This document shows, in pieces, positions 53,953-63,200 of a stretch of DNA of 64,000 nt. Origin of the DNA: CALFUK01 sp964450495 (GTDB lineage Bacteria; Bacteroidota; Bacteroidia; Chitinophagales; Saprospiraceae); contig CAYVFU010000012.1 of assembly GCA_964450495.1 (NCBI GenBank), positions 5,278 through 69,277 on the forward strand, read 5' to 3'. The notes under the pieces were generated by a model. It saw only the letters and a list, made by a program, of their open reading frames with translations, made no database searches and was not told the origin of the DNA. The position numbers and the translations under genes were made by a program. Within the stretch, counting starts at the first letter, position 1. Every line of letters starts with the position of its first letter.

Positions 53953-54690
53953 TTAAATGACCTTTGCCTCTTCGTGTAATAATCGGACCAACTCTTCCAT
54001 ATTTTCTGGATCTATCATTTTAACTCCTGCTTTAGCATTTGGAAATGAATAGCCGACTGTCTTAACATCAGCACTAATATCCTGTGGTGGAACAACTTCA
54101 AGAGGCTTTCGTTTTGCCATCATAATACCTCTCATATTAGGGATCTTTTGTTCGGCAAGTCCTTTGGCTGCAGACAATACGAATGGTCCATTTACAGTTG
54201 CTATCTCCACCCCACCTTCTATGTCGCGCTCTACTGTAGCTACTGAACCATCATGTTCTAATTTACTCGCAAAAGATAGAAATGGAACATCCATTAAAGC
54301 TGCAATCATGCCTCCTACTTCTGCGCCATTGTAATCAATCGTTTCTTTACCACAAAACACTATATCGTAAGATTTGTCTTTGGCATAATTATAAATTTGT
54401 TGTGCCACTTCTTTGGATGACGTTGGATTTAAGTCAATTCGCACAGCATCATCTGCACCAATTGCAAGACCTTTCCTAATCACGATATCGTTGTCTGCAG
54501 TGCCAACATTTATGATAGTTACTGTTCCTCCATGCTGTTCTTTGAGCTCCAATGCACGTACGAGCGCATACCATTCGTCATATGGATTCATCATAAAAGT
54601 GACTCCATCCGAATTGAAGCTATTGTCCTCAGTAAATGAAATTTTTGAAGTTGGATCCGGTGTTTTGGTAACACAAACTAATAAGTTCAT
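53953..54690 (-). CDS. etfB: Electron transfer flavoprotein, beta subunit
   Basis: A protein of 245 residues, typical for EtfB. It begins MNLLVCVTKTPDPTSKISFT and contains MNPYDEWYALVRALELKEQH, DIVFCGKETIDYNGAEVGGM and the beta-subunit signature region with PNMRGIMMAKRKPLEVV. It binds AMP and forms the ETF heterodimer with EtfA. It is the first gene of the etfBA unit; an exact TAnnTTTG box with a TTTG 22 nt further upstream lies about 54 nt before the start. Confidence 0.97.
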   Translation of the reverse strand: MNLLVCVTKTPDPTSKISFTEDNSFNSDGVTFMMNPYDEWYALVRALELKEQHGGTVTIINVGTADNDIVIRKGLAIGADDAVRIDLNPTSSKEVAQQIYNYAKDKSYDIVFCGKETIDYNGAEVGGMIAALMDVPFLSFASKLEHDGSVATVERDIEGGVEIATVNGPFVLSAAKGLAEQKIPNMRGIMMAKRKPLEVVPPQDISADVKTVGYSFPNAKAGVKMIDPENMEELVRLLHEEAKVI

Positions 54691-54743
54691 AACTTTACTT
54701 TTTTATTACAAGCTTTCAAGAGTTGATTTTCTGAATTTCGGTG

Positions 54744-54751
54744 CAAATATA
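54744..54751 (-). promoter_or_regulatory. Bacteroidota-type -7 promoter box of etfBA
   Basis: TATATTTG on the minus strand matches TAnnTTTG exactly; a TTTG element lies 22 nt upstream. The expected leader before the etfB ATG is about 48 nt. Confidence 0.6.
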
Positions 54752-54842
54752 TGTATCTATATACGCTTAAACACAAAAACTTAACTCAGAGTTTAGTTTT
54801 TATTAAAATTCAAACGAAATTTGACCTATATCAACATAAAAC

Positions 54843-55157
54843 GTGAATAGACTAGATCAATTGAAACGACTTTTAGTTGCGGAGCCTACTGATTCTTTTC
54901 TCTTATTTGCAATAGCAAAAGAATATGAGAAACAAGAAAACTCAGAAATGGCTATACAATGGTTAGAGCAACTTCGCGCACAAGACCCAGACTATGGAGG
55001 GCTATATTACCATTTGGCCTCAGCCTACAATGAAATGGAAGATATATCCAGAGCTTTAACAATATGTCAATTAGGAGTAAAGATACTTAAAGCCCAAAAA
55101 GATCAACATTTGTTAAGAGAATTACAGAATCTTGAATTTAATTTAGGTTTTTACTGA
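54843..55157 (+). CDS. Small tetratricopeptide-repeat protein, GTG start
   Basis: A protein of 104 residues starting at GTG 54843 (MNRLDQLKRLLVAEPTDSFL). It contains about two TPR units: SFLLFAIAKEYEKQENSEMA and YGGLYYHLASAYNEMEDISR, each with the conserved small and aromatic positions. It is cytoplasmic, probably a protein-protein adaptor. It is divergent from etfBA and upstream of the giant surface protein gene; no partner is evident. Confidence 0.85.
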   Translation: MNRLDQLKRLLVAEPTDSFLLFAIAKEYEKQENSEMAIQWLEQLRAQDPDYGGLYYHLASAYNEMEDISRALTICQLGVKILKAQKDQHLLRELQNLEFNLGFY

Positions 55158-55294
55158 CTTTAACACTCTTAATGTGTTGTTTTTGTATGGGTTTGACGTC
55201 TACATATCGTCCACTTCATTGAATATTTAGTATTTTTAGAAGTTGTAACCCGAATCTTAATTAATTTGAATTAGTTCAACTGTATAATTTTGAA

Positions 55295-58200
55295 ATGCAC
55301 GTTATGAAATACCCTATACATACCAATCAAAAATGGTTAGTGACTGCTCTTTTGAGTATGTGTTGCTTTTTGACCATTTTTGCTCAATTTACCCCTCCCA
55401 CCTCTGTAATTATCAATGAAATCAATTACAGGACGGATACTCCAGGAGATTTTACCGAATACATCGAACTCCACAATCCAACGTCTTCTGCGATTAACTT
55501 AAATGGATGGTTAGTAGAAGGAATAGGCTTTACCTTTTCAAATGTTTCCATTCCAGCTAATGGCTATCTCATTATTGCACAAGACGTCAATGACGTGCAA
55601 GCTTTGTTTTCAATTCCTGGTGGTGTCAATGTGGTTGGTCCATTTACTGGGGCTCTTAAAAATTCGGGAGAAGACGTTCTATTAAGAGACAATAATGGTT
55701 TTGAAGTCGATTTTGTTGATTATAACAATTGGAACGAATGGCCTTCTACTGGTCACTTAGAAGATGATAATTTAAGTTTACAATTAGTAAATAAAAATTT
55801 GCCAGGTAATCATGCCGGCAGCTGGGCAGCAGATTTTCGCACGCCTGGAGCTCCTAATTCAGGTGTAGCTATTACTAATTACAATCAACGACCCATTATT
55901 CAGAATGTAAGAAGATCTCCTGACACGCCTTTATCCAATGAAAGTGTGCGAGTAAGGGCGGAATTTGACCAAGACAATCTTACGGTGCTTAATAACTTAC
56001 AAGTTGACTTAGAATATAAAGTACTCAATCCTGGCACTTATGAAGAAAAAGACCATAGCAACTACAACTCAGGTTGGACCACAATGGTGATGAATGATAA
56101 TGGCACAGGCCCAGATTCAACAGCAAATAATGGTGTATTTACTGCAGAAATACCTGCAAGTGCACATGGCCATAGAGACCTTGTACGATACAGGGTTAAA
56201 GTGTCAAACGGAGCTGCATTTAGTGCAACATACCCCGATCAAAATTACGACGAATCCAACTATGCTTATTATGTGTATGATGGTTATCCAACTCAATCAA
56301 ATATTGATCTTAACACATTACCTGAAATCCAAGACATCACCATATTTTCTGATCTGAATAACACCTTAAAATTTATTGGCTCAGACGATGGCAATCACAT
56401 TGCCCAACATCCAACAAACGAAATCCTTGGATATGGAGCAGTCATCTATGATGGTCGCGTGTATGATCATATTAGATTTAGACCAAGACATGCTGGTAGT
56501 CGACCTGATAGAGTCAAGCCAGGTATACGTATAAAATTGAATAGAGAACACTCTTTTGAGACACAGAATGATTGCGGACAAACATACGATGAAGACAGAG
56601 GAGGCCTTGCTTTATCTGGTGGATGGGTACATGATGAAGGTGCTCATGGTCTTGTTGAGTCCTTAATTTACAAAATCCTTACACTGGTAGGAAGCATCGA
56701 AAGAGCGGTAAATTATACACAACTAAGAGTTGTTGATGAAGCTGCTGAAAGCAACAGTAATGGAGGAGATTTCTGGGGCTTGTATCTGATTATGGAAGAT
56801 TACGGTGGTGATTTGATTGATGAACATAATCAATTAGGCGAAGGAAACTTCTGGAATACAGACAGATCCATCAATCGACAAAGACAGATGGATTACTTAG
56901 GTCATTTTCCTGATTCTGAACTAATCCAACCGTGGGCTGATTCGACCTTGACCAATAACACCACTGGTCGTGCGATGATGGATAGTGATCTTGATTTAGA
57001 GATGATGTATGCAGATCGCATTGCAAATGTTATCTATGGTCAAAATGGAACTAATTACATTGGTAAACACAGTTATAGAGAATATTACAATTCTGTGACT
57101 GGTAAACATTTTGCTTGGTGGGGTGATATGGATAATGCCTTTGGGGCACCTATAGATGATGGCATGGTCTTTCTTCGTGATGATTTAGTTGCGACTCACC
57201 ACTTAATCAATCGTATTTTTGTAGATCCAACTGACAAAATTGCTTATCAAAACCAGATGAGATCAGTATACGATTTATTGATGAATGGTGACCACGATAA
57301 TTCCTCCTCAGTGGACCCTTATCAACAAATTGATTTCCTTGTCGATGAAGAAAGTAAATTAATACACAATTATGGTACTGCTCATGATTGGATGGAAGTT
57401 GATCAGAAAAGGTGGGGTCATGTGTATAATGCAACTTCACCAACAAGTACAGATTTGACTGCCGATGCACATGTAGATTGGTATAAACAATGGTTTCGCG
57501 ACAGAGCAGCTTACATGGTTGACAATGATGGACCGAGATCGACTAATATCAACTTTGGTTCTGATGTCGCTGACGAGATTTTTGATCCAGAAATCCCACA
57601 AACGCCTACGATAGCAAAGGCTGGTCCAGCTGGATATGCGATTGATGCCTTAAATTTCACGAATAGTACATTTCTAGATTCAAATGGAAACACGAATACA
57701 TTTGAAGCGCAAGAATGGAGAATAGCAGAATGGTCAGATCCTTCAAACCCTTTTTACGATACAAAATGTAAATCACATTATGAGATCGAAACTGTTTGGG
57801 CAAGTGGAGAAATACCTACAGATAACAGTACATTTTCTTTTAATGATGCAACTAACTTATTAGAACCTGGTAGAACGTATAAGGTTAGAATGAGACACAA
57901 AGATGATGATGGTAGATGGAGTCACTGGTCTGATGCGATCACCTTTATAGCAGAAGACCTTATCAATCCTCCATCAGATGTTATAGTCTTTACAGAAATT
58001 CATTACAATCCTTCAGTAGGTTGTTCTGAGTTTGTTGAAATTCACAATCCTACGAATAGTAGCGTGAATTTAAGTGGTTACAATGTCCACGGCCTTAATT
58101 TTACGTTTCCTCCTCTTTCCATTATTGGTCCAGGTGAGTATAAAATTATAGTTGAAGATATCGATTGCTTCAATGCAAGATTTTCATCTGCGCCTCCAGG

Positions 58201-59980
58201 AATAATAATTGGAGAATTCAGTGGAGGTCTAAGTAACTCAGGTGAAGAATTGAGACTTGAATTTAACGGTGCTCGTTTAGATTCTGTAAGATACGACGAT
58301 ACATTGCCGTGGGATACTTTAGCAGATAACGGCTTACATTCTCTTGCATTAATCGATATACAATTAGATAACAACTTGGCAGTCAACTGGTCAACACAGT
58401 GTTTGGTATTTGAAACACCTGGAGAGCCAAATGACTTTACAGGTTGTGATGTTTTCCCTGATTTATCTAACTTATTGATAAATGAAATCAAATACGGAAC
58501 TGGTCCAGCAGAATTCATAGAATTAAAAAATTGTGGAGCAACTCCTTTGGACGTGCAAGGATTGCAACTAAGTGGTCTGCAAGTAGATATGCAAATTCAA
58601 GAAAGCATAGTTATTCCACCAAATAGTTTCATTGTACTTGCTGCCGACAGCACTGCATTCAATAATTCTTACGGAATGAATGCAGATGCAATTTATACAG
58701 GTTCACTAAACCCAAATGGAGTTAACGGCGAGTCTCTCATTCTTACTGATTTCTTTGGAAATAGTGTTGATCTGGTAAGCTATAATAATCTTGCTCCATG
58801 GCCGATCAATCTCGGTGGTAGTAGCATGGGAGTTATTGACTGTGGATTTGATAATGATTCTCCCGTCAACTGGTCCAAGCAAAATACCACTTTCACTCCT
58901 TTTGCTGAAAACACGTTTGGTGCAGATGCACTTCCAGACTACTCAGCAATGCGCATCAATGAAATTCACTACTCAGCCACAAACGTAAACGAGGAATTTA
59001 TAGAACTGTCTAATACCAGTTTCCTGCCAATTTATTTGACAGACTTAAAATTTGCGGGGGTTACATTTACTTTTGCTGATAGTGATGTTTTGGCACCTTT
59101 TGGATACTTTGTCATTGCAAGAAACGCTACTGATTTTAGCAATAAATATGGATTTTTGCCAGATGCATCTTACAATGGTGCAGGTAATCTCTCAAATGCT
59201 GGAGAAAATTTAAGGATTGTAGACTTATTCAACAATCTGGTTGATCAAGTTAACTATGATGATGTTGCTCCATGGGATAGTAGAGCAGATGATGGTGTGC
59301 ACAGTTTAGCACTAAAAATTAGCGCAAGTGATAATTCTCTACCACAAAACTGGTCTATCCAATGTGATGATTACACACCTAAAGCTCAAAATAATTTTGA
59401 CGACGACAATGACTCGGTCTGTAACAACCAAGACAGCTGTCCAAACTTTAATGATTTATTGATAGGGACAGCTTGTAGTGATGGAGATCCGTGTACAGTC
59501 AATGATGTTTATACAAATTCATGTGAATGTGTTGGTACACCTAGTGGTGATTCAGATAATGATGGTATTTGTGATGCGGTTGATAACTGTAATCTTACAG
59601 GTCAAGCTTGTGATGATGGGATATTGTGTTCAGTAGGCAGTACATATGATGCTAATTGTAACTGTACAGGAGGTACATTTCCAGATACTGATGGTGATGG
59701 TGTTTGTGACCCACTAGATGTTTGTCCAGGGCATGACGATAATGTTGATGTAAATAATAACAACATACCAGACGGTTGTGAAGGATGTACAGATTATATT
59801 GTTGAAAATACGAACTCGATCATTTCACAAAACAGATCAGCACAAATTAGTATTGTGACAAATGGGAGAGTCTTTGTCGGAGACAGAGAATATCATGCAG
59901 GTGAAGAAGTAGAGCTAACTGATGGCTTTGAAGTAAAACTTGGTGCAGTCTTTCATGCCTACATAGCACCGTGTAACTAG
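55295..59980 (+). CDS. Giant secreted lamin-tail/CotH surface protein with Cys-rich calcium-binding-type repeats
   Basis: A protein of 1561 residues; start at ATG 55295 (a second ATG is three codons later). Signal peptide (LVTALLSMCCFLTIFAQ), then lamin-tail domains near residues 30-150, 895-1010, 1060-1170 and 1218-1330 (INEINYRTDTPGDFTEYIEL, FTEIHYNPSVGCSEFVEIHN, LLINEIKYGTGPAEFIELKN, MRINEIHYSATNVNEEFIEL). A CotH kinase-like region lies between about 370 and 720 (DHIRFRPRHAGSRPDRVKPG, GLYLIMEDYGG, HFAWWGDMDNAFG). Residues 1368-1497 are thrombospondin-3-like Asp/Cys repeats (DSDNDGICDAVDNC). The last 60 residues match the C-terminus of the next gene. It is probably exported and surface-attached. 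A strong hairpin terminator follows. Confidence 0.88.
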   Translation: MHVMKYPIHTNQKWLVTALLSMCCFLTIFAQFTPPTSVIINEINYRTDTPGDFTEYIELHNPTSSAINLNGWLVEGIGFTFSNVSIPANGYLIIAQDVNDVQALFSIPGGVNVVGPFTGALKNSGEDVLLRDNNGFEVDFVDYNNWNEWPSTGHLEDDNLSLQLVNKNLPGNHAGSWAADFRTPGAPNSGVAITNYNQRPIIQNVRRSPDTPLSNESVRVRAEFDQDNLTVLNNLQVDLEYKVLNPGTYEEKDHSNYNSGWTTMVMNDNGTGPDSTANNGVFTAEIPASAHGHRDLVRYRVKVSNGAAFSATYPDQNYDESNYAYYVYDGYPTQSNIDLNTLPEIQDITIFSDLNNTLKFIGSDDGNHIAQHPTNEILGYGAVIYDGRVYDHIRFRPRHAGSRPDRVKPGIRIKLNREHSFETQNDCGQTYDEDRGGLALSGGWVHDEGAHGLVESLIYKILTLVGSIERAVNYTQLRVVDEAAESNSNGGDFWGLYLIMEDYGGDLIDEHNQLGEGNFWNTDRSINRQRQMDYLGHFPDSELIQPWADSTLTNNTTGRAMMDSDLDLEMMYADRIANVIYGQNGTNYIGKHSYREYYNSVTGKHFAWWGDMDNAFGAPIDDGMVFLRDDLVATHHLINRIFVDPTDKIAYQNQMRSVYDLLMNGDHDNSSSVDPYQQIDFLVDEESKLIHNYGTAHDWMEVDQKRWGHVYNATSPTSTDLTADAHVDWYKQWFRDRAAYMVDNDGPRSTNINFGSDVADEIFDPEIPQTPTIAKAGPAGYAIDALNFTNSTFLDSNGNTNTFEAQEWRIAEWSDPSNPFYDTKCKSHYEIETVWASGEIPTDNSTFSFNDATNLLEPGRTYKVRMRHKDDDGRWSHWSDAITFIAEDLINPPSDVIVFTEIHYNPSVGCSEFVEIHNPTNSSVNLSGYNVHGLNFTFPPLSIIGPGEYKIIVEDIDCFNARFSSAPPGIIIGEFSGGLSNSGEELRLEFNGARLDSVRYDDTLPWDTLADNGLHSLALIDIQLDNNLAVNWSTQCLVFETPGEPNDFTGCDVFPDLSNLLINEIKYGTGPAEFIELKNCGATPLDVQGLQLSGLQVDMQIQESIVIPPNSFIVLAADSTAFNNSYGMNADAIYTGSLNPNGVNGESLILTDFFGNSVDLVSYNNLAPWPINLGGSSMGVIDCGFDNDSPVNWSKQNTTFTPFAENTFGADALPDYSAMRINEIHYSATNVNEEFIELSNTSFLPIYLTDLKFAGVTFTFADSDVLAPFGYFVIARNATDFSNKYGFLPDASYNGAGNLSNAGENLRIVDLFNNLVDQVNYDDVAPWDSRADDGVHSLALKISASDNSLPQNWSIQCDDYTPKAQNNFDDDNDSVCNNQDSCPNFNDLLIGTACSDGDPCTVNDVYTNSCECVGTPSGDSDNDGICDAVDNCNLTGQACDDGILCSVGSTYDANCNCTGGTFPDTDGDGVCDPLDVCPGHDDNVDVNNNNIPDGCEGCTDYIVENTNSIISQNRSAQISIVTNGRVFVGDREYHAGEEVELTDGFEVKLGAVFHAYIAPCN

Positions 59981-59994
59981 AATATAGATTTTAA

Positions 59995-60030
59995 CCCTAC
60001 AGATGATGAGCTAATTCATCTTCTGTAGGG
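59995..60030 (+). terminator. Hairpin terminator after the first giant surface protein
   Basis: CCCTACAGATGATGA (59995-60009) pairs with TCATCTTCTGTAGGG (60016-60030) with one T-T mismatch and a 6-nt loop. It is followed by an AT-rich stretch without a strong T-run. The rest of the 235-nt gap to the next gene shows nothing else. Confidence 0.65.
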
Positions 60031-60215
60031 ATAATATAAATTTGTGAAGACAGATTGTAAAACTACCATCTCATAATAATTGGTACATTGCACATACACC
60101 TTTGTTTTAAAGAGACTAGCATTAAATTTTCAGTTATCTAAACGGATTGAGTAAGTTCAAGAAACCAATTAGAGAACTAACCTTTTAAAGTTTTTCAAGT
60201 AATTATAATACGCTA

Positions 60216-63200
60216 ATGAAATTTGACAATCAATTACGGAAATCATGCATCGTAGCTGCCACATTTATCCTATGTGTAGTAGGTGGACTCTCATTATTTG
60301 GTCAGATAGATATTGAATTTAGCCATGAAAGAGGGTTTTACCATTCTCCGATTACAGTGTCAATCTCCTCTCCAGAAGATCTAAACGCAACGATCAGATA
60401 CACCCTCGACAATTCAAAACCTTCTCCAACAGTCGGTAATATTTATAGTGGTCCTATAACAGTAAATTCTACAGAATCCATACGAGCTATCGCAGTAGGA
60501 GGTCTAGGTATTTCTGATGTGATTACACACACATATTTATTCCCAAATGACATTAAAGATCAGCCTGAAATGTCTAATCACATTCCTGATGCGGACGTCG
60601 TAGCAGGCTTGGAATCTTTGCCAGCAATATCTATAGTAAGTACAGACGTTTTCAGAAATCTACATATTCAATCTGAAGTAGAGACATCAATTGAATTAAT
60701 CTATCCTGATGGCAATGAAGGATTCATGACTCATTGTGGTATCCAAACTTGGGGAGGAAGTGATACTAACCCGAAAAAGTCATACAGGTTTGAATTTAAA
60801 AGTGCATATGGTGATAAGAAACTCGACTATGAAATCTTCAATTCAGATACTTATGAAAACCATGAGTATAAAATACCACCATGGTACGAATTTGACAAAC
60901 TAGTATTGCGAACAGGAAGCCAGGATGGATTAAATGGAGAATTTGGCAATGAAAAACAAGCTCAGTTTCTGCGCAACAGATTTTTGATGGATGCTGCAAT
61001 CGAATTAGATTTTCCTAGTGCACATGGACGATATGTGAATACATTTGTGAATGGCGAATACATGGGCCAATATCATATGATGGAAAGACCCGACGCTTCA
61101 TTTTTCGAATCATATTTTGGCTATGACAAAGATGATTTTGAAGTACGAAGGGCAAAAGATAATTATTGGGATGGAACTCCACAAGACAATGGAGAAGGTG
61201 TAGCTTACAATAGCATGCTTAACAATATAGATTTATCATCTGCAGCTGGGATAGCAAATACTAATAAATATATTGATTTAGAATCAGCAGCAGGATATCT
61301 TGTTATGATGTCTTATGCTTCCGGTTTTGACTGGGGAAATAATCAAAATGCACTTTGTGGAGGACATGAAACTCCAAGCAATGTACCATATAAATTTTTG
61401 CTTTGGGATGTCGATTTATCGCTTCACCAAGGAGGAAGATGGCATCCAAATTTTTCAGGAGATGTCAACTATTTTAATGCACCATTTCAAAATACTGGTC
61501 CTGTTCCTGCGGAATTAACCAGTTCCAGTGAATTCAGAGTAATGATGGGGGATCAACTCCATTGTGCTTGTTTTGACGATGGACCTTTGACGGCTGCCAA
61601 TGCAGATAGTTTATATTTTGAAAGAGCACAGCAAATTGATACATCCATTTGGGCGGAAGCCTCAAGATGGGGAGATGTGGTATTTACCAATCAAAGTAAC
61701 GTAGATGTACCAATGTGGGACAAGTCACATTGGCTTACAGAGTTAAACTATATGAGGAATACATTTCTACCTCAAAGACGTCTAAATATCATTAATCACT
61801 TCAAAGTAAATAATTCTTATCCATCTATAGATGGCGTTGTCTACAGTGATAATGGCGGGCTTTTTGACTCAGGATATCAATTAACTCTTTCTAATCCAAA
61901 TGGAGTAGGAACCATATATTACACAATAGATAATGTAGATCCAAGACAATTTGGTGGTGCAATTGCTCCTGCTGCACAAGTATATACTGGTCCTATCACT
62001 TTACCAGTGGGTGTATACGAAGTAAGGGCAAGAGTGAAAAATGGCAGCACTTGGTCTGCTATGTGTCCAAAAGAATTCTACATAGGTCAAGAGTATAAAA
62101 ACATCCGAATCAATGAGATTCATTACAATGTATCTGACAGTACTATTAATGGTTCCTTGGTAGATGGTAAAGAATTTGATTTTATAGAATTAAAAAATAG
62201 AGGAACGACTGATGTGGATATGACTGATGTCATTTTTGATAAAGGAGTAACGATCTATTTTCCAGATGGCTTTACTATTCCAGCTGGAGGTTTTGCCATT
62301 CTTGCAGAAGATGCTGTAAACTTCCAAGTAAAATATGGCTTTGCTCCAGATTTAGTATGGGAAGGTAAACTAGATAATGGGGGCGAAACTTTACGCTACG
62401 TCGATCCCAATAAAGAAGTCATTGACAAAGTAACATATGATGATGTATTTCCGTGGGACGCATTACCAGATCAAGGTCAATACAGTCTTGCAGTCATAGA
62501 TTGTACAGTATCTAATAATAGTCCTGTCAACTGGTTGAGGCAAAGCGTCTATTACACACCTGGTGCACCTAATGTCTTTGATTCCAATCTTTTACCTGAT
62601 TATTCTTCGATTGTCATCAATGAGATACATTATCACCCGAGGGATAGTTTTCATGTTGGACCAGATACACTTGTACCAAGCAAAGAATTTGAATTTGTCG
62701 AGTTGAGAAATACTGGCTTTTTACCTATCCGTCTCGAAGAGGTCCAATTTGTCGAAGGCATAAATTATAAATTTGATGATGATACAGTCATTTTACCTGG
62801 ACAATATTTGGTACTGGCTGAAGATTCTATGTGGTTTCACAACCGGTATGGTTTTGCTGCTTTTGATAAATATGACGGAAAGCTTGAAAACGATTCAGAC
62901 ACTTTAGTCCTAATAAGTCTTTTTAATGAAGTCATCGATTCCGTAGCTTACTTTGATAGTGGATCTTGGGATCCTCTGCCAGACCTTGGAGACTATAGTC
63001 TTGCATTGATCAATCCAAACAATGATCATAATTCGCCGACAAATTGGTCGCACCAATGTGATTTCGTAACTCCCGGTTTTCAAAACAATTTTGATGATGA
63101 TGGAGATGGGACATGTAATGATCAAGATATTTGTCCTAATCTTGATGATAATTTAATAGGAAGTGTATGCGATGATGGTAATCCTTGTACAGAAGGTGAA

